Assembly (NCBI GenBank): GCA_018644665.1
Contig: JABGQA010000113.1
Span: 1-64,000, forward strand
DNA length: 64,000 nt
Direction: 5' to 3'
From: Candidatus Poribacteria bacterium
GTDB lineage: Bacteria > Poribacteria > WGA-4E > GCA-2687025
In this document: piece by piece, positions 32,501 to 40,697 of the stretch
Layout: each line of letters begins with the position of its first letter
Numbering within the stretch: position 1 is the first letter of the stretch
Notes under the pieces: model-generated
What the model saw: only the letters and a program-made list of their open reading frames with translations
Told to the model about the DNA's origin: nothing
Database searches by the model: none
Made by a program: the position numbers and the translations under genes

Positions 32501-34953
32501 GCGGTTCCGCCGTATACGCGGACGGTCGCGTGCTGAGCGCGGGCCCTGATGGCGTGTTGTCCACTGACGATGACGTGGACCTGAACGACCTTCTCCGCGC
32601 GGCCACAGAGGACTGGGGCGCGCGCGGGTTCGGCCTCCGCTGGGGAGCCGGCCGCGAGAACGGCGTCGTGCGCCTGTTCCGAGCCAGGAACGCAACGGTC
32701 GACATGGAAGGCGCAGGCGTCCTGTTGGATTCCATGGCAAAGGCCGAGGGGCTTGCGGCAGTCATGAGTGGCATCCCTGCGGAGGGCCGCATCGCCGGCC
32801 CGGCCGCGGGAGGGGTAGCGGACATCGCGCCGACGCGCGTCCGCGAGTTCTTCCCCGAGACGCTACTCGCCGCTCCGTCCATCATCACCGATGAAGCCGG
32901 CGACGCGTCCCTGTCGTTCCCCCTTGCCGACTCCATCACGACTTGGCGCATGACCTCGATGGCCTCGGCGATGGACGGGCGTCTGGGAAGCGTCACCGCG
33001 GGCATCCGGGTCTTCCAGGATTTCTTCATCGATCTCGACCTACCCGTCTCGCTGACCGTTGGCGATGAAGTGAGTGTGCCGGTCGCCCTGTACAACTACC
33101 TGGACGGGCCGCAGACGGTTCGGCTCGATATCGAGCAGGCCGACTGGTTCGAGCTGTCCGGCCCCCGGGAAATCAACGCGGATCTGGCCGAGGGCGAGGT
33201 CACCGCGCGGTACTTCCGTATCAAGGCGGTCGAGCCCGGTCGCGGACTGCTGACGGTGCGCGCGTTTGGCTCCGAGATGGCGGACGCAGTCCGACGGCCG
33301 ATTGAGGTCGTCCCGGACGGGCGACGCATCGAGACGACCGTCAGTGGTCGCGTGACGGCCGACGAGACGCCCTCGGTGCGCATCCCCGTCGGTGCCCTAC
33401 CCGGTTCCACACGGCTGTTCGTGAAGCTGCACCCGGGCGTGTTCAGCCAGATCGTCGAAGGGCTGGACGCGATCCTACAGATGCCCTCAGGCTGCTTCGA
33501 GCAGACCTCTTCGGCCACCTACCCGAACATCCTTGCGCTCCAGTACATGCGCGAGACCGGCCAGAACACCCCCGAAGTGCACATGAAGGCGCAGCAGTAC
33601 ATCGGGTTGGGGTACCAGCGGCTGCTTTCCTTCGAGGTCGATGGCGGCGGCTACGAGTGGTTCGGCAACGCCCCCGCGAACACAGTGCTCACGGCCTACG
33701 GCCTGCTGGAGTTCCACGACATGGCGTCTGTTCATGAGGTGGACCCCGCCGTCATCGCACGCACGCAGCAGTTCCTGCTACGACGGCAGACGCCAGCGGG
33801 GTCATGGCTGCCCGACCCGGCGTTCCTGCACCAGGAGAGTTGGGGGCGCATCCAGGACAACGAACTACTCCCGACGGCATACGTGCTCTGGGCTCTCGCG
33901 GCAAGCGGCCTTAGCCCGGACGCGCTCGCGTCCGCGGTAGATTTCATCCGCGGCCATTGGCAGTCGGCAGAGGATCCGTACACGCTCGCGATACTCGCCA
34001 ACGCTCTTGCCGTTGCCGCGCCGAAGGATACCGTTACACGCGGCGTGTTCGAACGGCTCGTCGGCCTCGCCGTGGTCGAAGGTGACAGCGCGCACTGGCG
34101 CGGTGAGATCCCAACCATCACGCATGCGCGCGGCGTCGGCTCGACGCTCGAGACCACGGCGATGGCCGCGCTGGCGCTGGCGCAGAGCGACCAACACTCC
34201 GCTCTGTTGGATCGCGCGCTCAACCATCTCGTCGAGACAAGGGACGCCCGCGGCACGTGGCACACCACGCAGGCGACCATACTCGCGCTCAAGGCGCTGC
34301 TCGCGGGAACGGCAGCGACCGCCGCCGTGGACGCGAAGATAACCGTGCGCCTGGACGGCGTCCCCGTCGAGACCGTAACTATCACGCCCGACGACAGTGA
34401 CGTAACGCGCCTCATAGACATCGGAGCAGTTGACACCGGTCCGCATGCGGTGACGTTCGACGTGAAGGGGCAGGGGAGACCGCTGTTCCAGGTTGTCGGC
34501 CGCTACTACGTGCCGTGGCCGGTTGGGCCGATCGTGACCGGCGATGCCTCCGACGGCGAGGCGCGCGGCATCGGCGTGACCGTCGAGTACGATCGGACGA
34601 GCATGGCGAAGGACGACGTCGTGTCCGTCGAGTGCGTCCTGGTCAACCGGGGCCCGTCCCCCGCGAAGATGGTGGTCGTCGATCTCGGGCTGCCTCCGGG
34701 GTTCTCGGTGATCGCGTCGGACTTCGAGAAGATGGTCTCGTCGGGGGTGATCCAGAAGTACGAACTCACGCCGCGCCAGGTGATCCTGTACTTCGATGAG
34801 GTCGCGCCCCAGGAGCCGGTGAGGCTGCGCTACGGGCTGCGCGCCAAGTACCCGATCCGGGCGAAGACACGGCCGACGAAGGCCTATGAGTACTACAATC
34901 CGCAGAAGATGGCCATCGCCCAGCCGCAGGAGATTCTCGTGTCGGCGCGGTAA
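29494..34953 (+). CDS. Bacterial alpha-2-macroglobulin-family protein with thioester motif
   Basis: The 1819-residue protein has an export signal (residues 7-25; VLAC could be a weak lipobox). It shows a chain of macroglobulin domains (LTTDKPIYQPGQRVHMRSL near 430), the ANA/bait-type region, and the A2M domain (FFPETLLAAPSIITDEAGD). The thioester motif PSGCFEQTSS has C1334 and Q1337. The TED helices and a C-terminal receptor-binding-like domain follow. Bacterial A2Ms trap attacking proteases by thioester linkage, usually beside PbpC. Here the partner genes are ECF sigma and anti-sigma instead. A segment around 985-1030 looks like a GspG C-terminus (DPWGGSAVY ... LSAGPDGVLSTDDDVD). Confidence 0.9.
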   Translation: MRPNSPLCVLALIVAVLACLLAVDPQAWGADEPEPPPLSLLLYDTGATVGGHLPLAALGDDGLAMTVARRIEAYTRLATTVTRTEAPETLSPRAAPVLLLADPPAAGQSPGWLDGYIRGGGFVVISPESDEAAQAFRDWLQWAAPRTPVIEASQAALAREEDRLPERFRAALVDTGSVDAVRADGEVRVVAPRSVRPRAGAPVEEHRVRLAAAMSLAGALRSPYARRLAEDPIAIAARREGSVLLIDLTLADLEREEAPAVTVTDASGSVRRAAHAQGGAAAYVVDIAEPPFDPAAYWVNVRWPGSPRLSRVQRLSDVMGSVDTEILGQNVWAAGSPAGIRVIVRNGTTGEPIGGAAIHASVVTGDDTLAEARVQSDVAGSADIRFRLPSDTEGAASIVVDVASPLGEDSARHDIRVTSQRKTLLTTDKPIYQPGQRVHMRSLTLRAGDLAAIGGDRITFEVEDAKGNKVFKRPADRNAFGVAFAQFDIADAVNLGTYTVRVVDGEWTQEKAVRVERYVLPKFRVTAEFDRSDYRPGDVVTGVIHADYLFGKPVAGGSVEIVASKFDVGWDRFSRITGRTDQAGAYAFELDLPTYFAGLPLDAGDSFVQFEVTVTDGAEHAETVTTSRPVARVPVQVVLVPETGELVPDVVNELYAVVTTPKGDPLRAAVKVTLGGETREAASDAMGVVTLRFRPSAGDTTATVSVRTASGDKLEREIALDASDTGLLLRPSASLARVGDTIDVVVYSSRERGWVYMDVIRAGQTVRATSAEVARHEARMSFSIEAEDVGTLELHAYQPGLDSDIRRDTRLVHVSPSDDLTIDVKPSADVYRPGEDAEVRFHVSDRSGHPVMAALGIHVVDESVFARQEMQPGLERVFFLLEEELMRPRIEVHGLHSDTVVAPQTTPEAPISAAREQAARVLFAAAEPVARAYSISARTRETRDEAIRHRMREQCAPLAERIAGGVGKYLDAHQSGPWRGLDLVNELTPGGFLQDGDLLDPWGGSAVYADGRVLSAGPDGVLSTDDDVDLNDLLRAATEDWGARGFGLRWGAGRENGVVRLFRARNATVDMEGAGVLLDSMAKAEGLAAVMSGIPAEGRIAGPAAGGVADIAPTRVREFFPETLLAAPSIITDEAGDASLSFPLADSITTWRMTSMASAMDGRLGSVTAGIRVFQDFFIDLDLPVSLTVGDEVSVPVALYNYLDGPQTVRLDIEQADWFELSGPREINADLAEGEVTARYFRIKAVEPGRGLLTVRAFGSEMADAVRRPIEVVPDGRRIETTVSGRVTADETPSVRIPVGALPGSTRLFVKLHPGVFSQIVEGLDAILQMPSGCFEQTSSATYPNILALQYMRETGQNTPEVHMKAQQYIGLGYQRLLSFEVDGGGYEWFGNAPANTVLTAYGLLEFHDMASVHEVDPAVIARTQQFLLRRQTPAGSWLPDPAFLHQESWGRIQDNELLPTAYVLWALAASGLSPDALASAVDFIRGHWQSAEDPYTLAILANALAVAAPKDTVTRGVFERLVGLAVVEGDSAHWRGEIPTITHARGVGSTLETTAMAALALAQSDQHSALLDRALNHLVETRDARGTWHTTQATILALKALLAGTAATAAVDAKITVRLDGVPVETVTITPDDSDVTRLIDIGAVDTGPHAVTFDVKGQGRPLFQVVGRYYVPWPVGPIVTGDASDGEARGIGVTVEYDRTSMAKDDVVSVECVLVNRGPSPAKMVVVDLGLPPGFSVIASDFEKMVSSGVIQKYELTPRQVILYFDEVAPQEPVRLRYGLRAKYPIRAKTRPTKAYEYYNPQKMAIAQPQEILVSAR

Positions 34954-35113
34954 CACGGCGCATCAGTAGACGGAGGCCAGCGAACCACAGCGGAGGCGGC
35001 TTTGCCGGCCTCGGATCTATGCGTTACTATAGCCGGTCACGCGGCGTTGACAGTATCATCAGGAATCCACCCCGCCGTGTGGCACACCAGACACGTATCG
35101 GAGAAGCCCGGCG

Positions 35114-36244
35114 ATGATTGTTAAGATGCGTCGTACCGCAACCGACAACGAAATCGCCGCGGTTGAGACCATGCTGCAGGGGCGTAGCTACACCACTGGC
35201 AAGCTGGTCGGCACAGACCACACGCTCATCGGCGTCTACGGCGACGTGTCGCAGCTCTCGCAGCCCGACGTTCAGAAGATGTCCGGCGTTGAGGGGCTCA
35301 TCACCATCTCGCGAAAGTACAAGCGCGCCGCGCAGAAGGGCGACCCGACGAACCGCCTATACGTGGAGTTCAGTATCGGCTCGGTGCCCATCGGGCGGGA
35401 TCTCGTGGTCGTCGCCGGCCCGTGCTCTGTTGAGAGCGAGCGGCAGATCATGGAATCCGCCGAGATGGTGAAGGACGCCGGAGCCCACATCCTTCGAGGC
35501 GGCGTCCACAAATACCGGTCGAGCCCATACAGCGGATGGGAAGGCATCGGCGCCGGGTCAGACGACGCGTTGCGCGAAGGTCTCGAGTCGGTCGTGAAGG
35601 CGGGCAGGGCGTTCGACATGCCGGTCGCCGTCGAGATCCTCGACCACGCCGCGATCCCACTCTACGAGGACGTCGGCGTAGACTGCCTGCAGATCGGCGA
35701 GCCGAACAGCCGGAACACGGTGCTCCTCAACGCCCTGCGGGAATCCGAACTGCCCGTCATTCACAAGCGCGGCAACGCCGTCGACTGTGAAGACTACCTC
35801 CTGTGGGTCGAGCGCATGATGACCTGCGGGAAGGAGAACATCGTCCTGTGTGAACGCGGGATCGGAAGCGCGACCAAGTACACCCGCAACACGCTGGACC
35901 TGGGGTCCGTGGCGGCGTTCCACTACCAGCTCACGGGCCTCCCCGTAGCCGTTGACGCGTCGCACGCGTGCGGCATTCGCGATCTCGTCCACCCACTGAC
36001 GGTGGCAAGCGTGTTCGCCGGCGCGAGTGTCCTGCTGCTCGAGGCGCACCCGAACCCGCTCATCGCGAAGTCTGACGGCTTCCAGGCTCTGTTCCCCGAG
36101 CAGCTTGCGAACCTCGTCCAGGCGGCTCAGGAGGCGCACAAGCTCCGGCAGAACATGGAGCACCTGTACGTGCCATCCCGCGTGCTGGAGTCCGATTACG
36201 AGGGCCGCATCGACGAGGACCGCCAGCGGCTCTTCGGCGAATAG
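35114..36244 (+). CDS. aroF: 3-deoxy-7-phosphoheptulonate synthase (DAHP synthase, type I beta)
   Basis: This enzyme catalyses the first step of the shikimate pathway. The 376-residue protein has the ferredoxin-like regulatory domain (1-70) of the AroA-beta/KDO8P-like subgroup, then the barrel: VVVAGPCSVESE, LRGGVHKYRSSPYSGWEGIG, VIHKRGNAVDCEDYLLWVE, IVLCERGIGSATKYTRNTLDL, and VDASHACGIRDLVHPL. The usual QIGARNMQN loop here reads QIGEPNSRN, an odd change near the substrate site. It converges with the VWA gene, separated by 7 bases. Confidence 0.88.
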   Translation: MIVKMRRTATDNEIAAVETMLQGRSYTTGKLVGTDHTLIGVYGDVSQLSQPDVQKMSGVEGLITISRKYKRAAQKGDPTNRLYVEFSIGSVPIGRDLVVVAGPCSVESERQIMESAEMVKDAGAHILRGGVHKYRSSPYSGWEGIGAGSDDALREGLESVVKAGRAFDMPVAVEILDHAAIPLYEDVGVDCLQIGEPNSRNTVLLNALRESELPVIHKRGNAVDCEDYLLWVERMMTCGKENIVLCERGIGSATKYTRNTLDLGSVAAFHYQLTGLPVAVDASHACGIRDLVHPLTVASVFAGASVLLLEAHPNPLIAKSDGFQALFPEQLANLVQAAQEAHKLRQNMEHLYVPSRVLESDYEGRIDEDRQRLFGE

Positions 36245-36251
36245 AACCGTC

Positions 36252-37256
36252 CTAGCTCATCTCTTCGTGAACGCGACCTCGGCGTGCAGGGAACGCGTAC
36301 GCCCACGCTTCGAGAAGCAACGCCATCAGCGCGCATGCGGCCAGCACGGTCGGTCCGGCGACGATTACCGGCTCGCCGCCTCCCGCGTCGAGCTGCGCCA
36401 CGGCGTCGAGGACTTCGCCGAAGGCGCCACGGCCGTGTATGTGGAAGAAGCGGCCCCCAGCGCGTTCCGCGAGGCGGCCCAATAGCTCCGGGTTGGCCTT
36501 CGTCGAGACCAGCCTACCCGCGCGGTCACGCTTGTAGCGAAGGAGGCGTCCCTCGTCGTCCCGTATGGGGATCGGCGCGCCGACCGTGGCCCCTACGCAT
36601 ACGGCGACCAGCGCCGCGTCGTGCTTGCGCAGGTGTGCGAGCACTCCTTCTGGAGCCGACGAGTGGTCCTCGCCGTCTGTGATAAGCACGACCACTCGCG
36701 CGCGCGTCGGCTCGGACGAGAACGCCCTCCCGGCTTCGAACAGCGCGTCACGCAAGGCGGAGCCCGGCTGCGGGATGATCCCCGGCTGCAGACTGTCCGT
36801 TAGCATGGCCACGGCTGAGTAGTCTCGCGTAAGCGGGCACTGCACGATCGCGCTGCCGGCGAACGCCACGACGCCAACGCGCTCGCCCGCCGCCTGTTGG
36901 AGCAGCGCGCGAATCGTCTGCTTGGCGGCGCCAAGGCGCGATGGCTGCGCGTCCTCGGCGGCCATGCTCAGCGACGTGTCGACAACGACGAGGAGGTCGC
37001 GGTCGGCCCGCGCGGCGTCCGCGAACGACGAACGGCGCGGCCCGACCGAGGCGGCGGCGAGAGCCGCGGCGGCGCACACCAACGCTACGAGGCGGAACCG
37101 TCGAGGATCGCGTCCACGCAGCACCGGCCCTCCAGCGTCGATCCCGAGCAGCGAACGCAACGCTGCGCTACGCGACGTGTCGGCGCGGGCAAGGGCAGCG
37201 GCGGCTGCAGCCAGAAGGAGGAACATCCCGGCCGGCACGAGCCACCTATCGTACAT
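36252..37256 (-). CDS. BatA/BatB-like von Willebrand A-domain membrane protein
   Basis: The 334-residue protein has membrane helices near the N-terminus (8-24, 53-70) and at the C-terminus (about 302-320). A VWA domain lies between them with the metal-binding MIDAS motif DTSLSM and a later TDGEDHS. This is the Bat (Bacteroides aerotolerance) layout, normally found with MoxR ATPase and DUF58 genes. None of those is adjacent, so this copy stands alone. It overlaps the end of the GIY-YIG nuclease gene by 11 bases and is likely coupled to it. Confidence 0.8.
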   Translation of the reverse strand: MYDRWLVPAGMFLLLAAAAAALARADTSRSAALRSLLGIDAGGPVLRGRDPRRFRLVALVCAAAALAAASVGPRRSSFADAARADRDLLVVVDTSLSMAAEDAQPSRLGAAKQTIRALLQQAAGERVGVVAFAGSAIVQCPLTRDYSAVAMLTDSLQPGIIPQPGSALRDALFEAGRAFSSEPTRARVVVLITDGEDHSSAPEGVLAHLRKHDAALVAVCVGATVGAPIPIRDDEGRLLRYKRDRAGRLVSTKANPELLGRLAERAGGRFFHIHGRGAFGEVLDAVAQLDAGGGEPVIVAGPTVLAACALMALLLEAWAYAFPARRGRVHEEMS

Positions 37257-38358
37257 GCGCAGCCGCCTGGGCCGAGCGTGGAGCCAACGTGGTGGAGAGG
37301 AGTACGTGACGCACGGCGTCCGCGGCGTCCGCGCACGCTCGCTCGCTCAGCCCGTCGACGCGAACCACCTCCTGGCGATCGCGGTTCGCGTACAGCCACT
37401 GCGACATGACGTTCATCGCGTCGACGTCCGCAGCCGTCAGGTCGGCCGCCACATCCTCGGACATGAAGAGGTCGCTAAGCGTCGCCGTCAGCGTCCGCGC
37501 GGCCTGTTCGGTCGACATTGTCACCTGCCCGCGGAATGCCCCGCCCTTCACCAGGAACAGCTCTGCGCTGCCGACCTGGGCCGAAGGGCAGACCACGACG
37601 AGATGGTTGTTCCGCACGGCGTTCACCTGGTACCGATTGCGCGCCGAGTAGCGCTGCAGCGCCTCCAGCCGATTTTGTATGAGGCGCGCGCGCTCGAACT
37701 CCAGCCTCCCGCACGCGTCCTGGCGGCTGTCCATCAACTCGCGCTCGATCGGCTTGTGCTCGCCAAGGAGGAAGTCACAGAGCCGTTCGAGCATGATGTC
37801 GTACTCGACATCGGCGACCAGCGCTGCACAAGGAGCGCCGCAGCGTTCGACGTGGTACTTGAAGCACGGCCGGTAGGTGTCACGCGGCCGTATGTCCATC
37901 TCACAGGTGCGGACAGGGAACAGTTGATGGACGAGTTCTCGCGTCTCCTGCGCGGCTCCCCAGCCGGGAAAAGGGCCGAAGTAGTCGCTGCCGTCCAGTT
38001 CGATGTCCGAACTCAGGAGGACGCGCGGGAACCGTTCCGCTCGTTGGATCTTCAGGAAGGGATACTTGCGGGCCCGCTTCAGCGCCACGTTGTAGTGTGG
38101 CTGCTGCTCCTTGATCAGCCGGCACTCCGTGATGAGCGCCTCGAGTTCGGAGCCGAGGACGCGCATCTCCACGCGTTCCACACGGCGCACCATCCGCCGT
38201 ACCTTGGGCGTCAGGCTAGTTTGGGCCGCCGTGTACTGTCGCACGCGCTTGCGCAGGGACTTCGCCTTGCCGATGTAGAGCAGGCGGCCGGATTTATCCC
38301 GGAAGAAGTAGACTCCCGGCGCGTCTGGCGCCGAGGAGACCATGTCCCTCGTCAGCAT
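37246..38358 (-). CDS. UvrC N-terminal-half / Cho-like GIY-YIG nuclease
   Basis: The 370-residue protein matches the N-terminal half of UvrC: the GIY-YIG nuclease (APGVYFFRD, LLYIGKAKSLRKRVRQY, with E in ECRLIKEQQPHYN), the cysteine segment RPCFKYHVERCGAPC, a UVR-like helix pair (LEFERARLIQNRLEAL), and a UvrC-type domain (VGSAELFLVKGGAFRGQV). It stops before the RNase H-like endonuclease and HhH domains that full UvrC (about 600 residues) has. Start ATG 38358 follows AGGA. It is most like Cho, which makes the 3' incision only. A truncated UvrC is the alternative. Confidence 0.78.
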   Translation of the reverse strand: MLTRDMVSSAPDAPGVYFFRDKSGRLLYIGKAKSLRKRVRQYTAAQTSLTPKVRRMVRRVERVEMRVLGSELEALITECRLIKEQQPHYNVALKRARKYPFLKIQRAERFPRVLLSSDIELDGSDYFGPFPGWGAAQETRELVHQLFPVRTCEMDIRPRDTYRPCFKYHVERCGAPCAALVADVEYDIMLERLCDFLLGEHKPIERELMDSRQDACGRLEFERARLIQNRLEALQRYSARNRYQVNAVRNNHLVVVCPSAQVGSAELFLVKGGAFRGQVTMSTEQAARTLTATLSDLFMSEDVAADLTAADVDAMNVMSQWLYANRDRQEVVRVDGLSERACADAADAVRHVLLSTTLAPRSAQAAAHVR

Positions 38359-38516
38359 CGTGATGATTCCTGTGTGAGCGGCGCGCACGGGCCCGCGCCA
38401 CGCGCAAACAGTACGTCGCGGCGCTCGGAGAGACAACCTCCCCAGAAACGACTACGACGGATCGCGCGCTTCGGTTGCAGCCCTGTGTGGTGTCGCTGCA
38501 GGCAGGCTGGTCCGCG

Positions 38517-40493
38517 CTAGCTCGCCGCGTCGTCCCATCCGGGGAGCGACACGCTCGCCTGGTAGTTCGAGTAGTTGTAGAGCGGGTTCCGCCGCGGTCG
38601 GTACAACCGATCGGTCGGCGCGGCGCCATCCTGCGTGTAGACCCAGATTTCGTGCTGATCCCACACGACCACCTCGTCCCGGCAGTCACCGGTGATATCG
38701 AGGACGGCGTTGCACATGTCCGGGTGACCGTCGTCGGGGAACATGACGACGGGGCGTCCCCATCCGTCGAACATGCCGCCATACTGCACATTGGCGGAGT
38801 GGACGAAGAACTCCTGACCGTCGCCGCGCCAGTTGATGGGCAGGCACATGCTGCCGAAGTTGTTTGGCTCGCAGTGGTGGTAGATGTCGCCTTGCGCATC
38901 GTAGAAGTGCAGGATGCCCTGGTTGCCCCAGAAGTTGATGCACACCGTCTGAAGCCCGGGCAGGTCTGGACGGAAGCGCGCGGTCGCGGGATTCTGGGCG
39001 TGGCCGATATGGTGGTGCTTGACGACGCGGCCGGTCAGGTCCGTGAAGAACAGGCCGGCGTCGCTGGCAGCGCACAGAATCCTCGGCCCGGACCCATCCT
39101 GCAGGAAGTCCACGACGGCGAGCCCGTCCGCATGGTCGGGCATGTCGTCCTCGTTGTTCCACAAAACGGAGCCGTCGTGGTCGAGCAAGGCGTACCCGAT
39201 CGCGAGTTCGTCACGGCCATCGCCGTCGACATCGAACGCGTGCGGGTAGTGACCCGTGCGGCAGGCGGCGTCCCAAAGCGGGCGCAGTTCGTCGTCGAGC
39301 GCCCAGAGATGCCAGTAGCGGTCCTTGATGATCATGTCGCCCGGCCTGCCTGTGCCGCGCAGGTCGCAGAAGAACAGGCAGTCGCCGAGGATCCGCGGGA
39401 ACTTGTCGGCGGGAGGCCGGCTCTCGGGCGTTGGGGCTTGGAGCTTCAGGCGACCCGTGGCGCCGTCAACGACGTGGATCATCATGTCCTTGCAGAACAC
39501 GACCTCGGAGCGTCCATCGCCGTCGATGTCGTGGATCTGGAAGCCAACGTCGTTTGTCAGGTGGTAGTTCGCGGGGTCGGGCTCGCCGATCCGCCAGAGG
39601 ATGTCGCCGTCGAACGTCATCGCCGTGAGGCAGCTCAGCTCGGAGTACGCGTCGCGGGGCCCGTGGTGGATCATCTGGCCGACGAGCACGTCAGGCCGCC
39701 CATCGCCAGTCAGGTCGCCGAACCGCAGGTTCCGGCCGACGCCGAACCCCTCCGTGCTGACCTTCCTCCACACGACCGGCTTTGGGTTGTCGGCGCGCAG
39801 GTCGTCCAACTCGCGATCTACCTTCGAGCGCATTACCCCGAAAGTGCGCGACTGCGCGGCCGTAGCGGTGACTTGCAGCGATGTGTACACGGTAGGACCG
39901 TCCGCGGCCAGCGCGACACGTCCGCGCAGAAAGGTCGTGTCCTCGGCAGCGATGTCCGCGAGGCCCGAGACCGACGCCCGCAAGGCCGACCCGTTGGCGG
40001 ACACGGTCAGTTCGTACTCCTGCCCGGCATCCCAGGCGCAGTCTGCCCGCGCGAGGACGCGCTCGTCGCGTTGGTGGAAGGCGGTCTCGTGGCGGATCAC
40101 CGACAGACGGAGGCCGTCGGCATCGAAGCCGGCGAAGTAGTAGCAACGGCTGTTACGGTACCGGAACGCGATCCCGCTGCAGCCATGCCGGGAGTCGGGC
40201 GCAAAGCGCGCGGTGACCGTGTAGTCGGTCCAAAGGGCGTCCCCGGCGACGAGTATCGGCCGGGTCCACGACGCCTTGTTCTCGCACGTCTGGACCATCG
40301 CCCGGTGGCCGTCTCGCTCCTCGACATGCCAGGCGCGCGAGGTCGGGTTGATGAAGCACGCGACCGACCAATGGCCCTTCGGCGCCGCCTCTGGGAGATA
40401 GTGGTACTCCGTGTGGGCGCCAACGGGGGCCGAGAACATGCCCTCGTCAAGATCGCCGAATCTGTCTTCCAGCAGGACGTAAGGCGAGCTCAT
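38517..40493 (-). CDS. Beta-propeller (FG-GAP/VCBS) protein resembling PL11 rhamnogalacturonan lyases
   Basis: The 658-residue protein has an N-terminal concanavalin-like domain (about 5-215; GCSGIAFRYRNSRCYYFAGFDADGLRLS). A propeller follows whose blades carry calcium-type loops: DLTGDGRPDVLVG, DIDGDGRSEVVFC, DVDGDGRDELAIG and DITGDCRDEVVVW. The closing NPLYNYSNYQASVSL and the blade pattern recall family PL11 rhamnogalacturonan lyases, but I could not match catalytic residues. No signal peptide follows ATG 40493, which is preceded by AAGGA, so the protein appears cytoplasmic. A non-catalytic propeller is possible. Confidence 0.6.
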   Translation of the reverse strand: MSSPYVLLEDRFGDLDEGMFSAPVGAHTEYHYLPEAAPKGHWSVACFINPTSRAWHVEERDGHRAMVQTCENKASWTRPILVAGDALWTDYTVTARFAPDSRHGCSGIAFRYRNSRCYYFAGFDADGLRLSVIRHETAFHQRDERVLARADCAWDAGQEYELTVSANGSALRASVSGLADIAAEDTTFLRGRVALAADGPTVYTSLQVTATAAQSRTFGVMRSKVDRELDDLRADNPKPVVWRKVSTEGFGVGRNLRFGDLTGDGRPDVLVGQMIHHGPRDAYSELSCLTAMTFDGDILWRIGEPDPANYHLTNDVGFQIHDIDGDGRSEVVFCKDMMIHVVDGATGRLKLQAPTPESRPPADKFPRILGDCLFFCDLRGTGRPGDMIIKDRYWHLWALDDELRPLWDAACRTGHYPHAFDVDGDGRDELAIGYALLDHDGSVLWNNEDDMPDHADGLAVVDFLQDGSGPRILCAASDAGLFFTDLTGRVVKHHHIGHAQNPATARFRPDLPGLQTVCINFWGNQGILHFYDAQGDIYHHCEPNNFGSMCLPINWRGDGQEFFVHSANVQYGGMFDGWGRPVVMFPDDGHPDMCNAVLDITGDCRDEVVVWDQHEIWVYTQDGAAPTDRLYRPRRNPLYNYSNYQASVSLPGWDDAAS

Positions 40494-40697
40494 TGTCGGT
40501 CCTTCACGTGGATGGACGGCCGCAGCGCGCGGGGCGGCCGCCATGATACCCCCGCCGCTATCGTGGGCGCCATTCAGCGGAGCGAGCGCGCCACGGGATC
40601 GGACAACGGTGTTACGCCCACGCGGGATCGCCCGTATCCGTGAAACGAGGGAGTGCGCCGCCTCCCCACGTAGACGCAGGACAGGGCACTACTCCCG

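Noticed and set aside
34993..35012. Hairpin gaggcggc/gccggcctc after the alpha-2-macroglobulin gene as a terminator
   Set aside because: The stem has a bulge and is not followed by a T-run; support is too weak to list.
35047..35052. A perfect TTGACA box upstream of the DAHP synthase
   Set aside because: No -10-like sequence lies at 16-18 bases downstream, so it cannot be supported as a promoter.
38475..40643. A 722-codon open frame antisense to the PL11-like gene
   Set aside because: The sense frame has the D-x-D-G-D-G-x-x-E propeller motifs and a good ribosome-binding site; the antisense product shows no family pattern.
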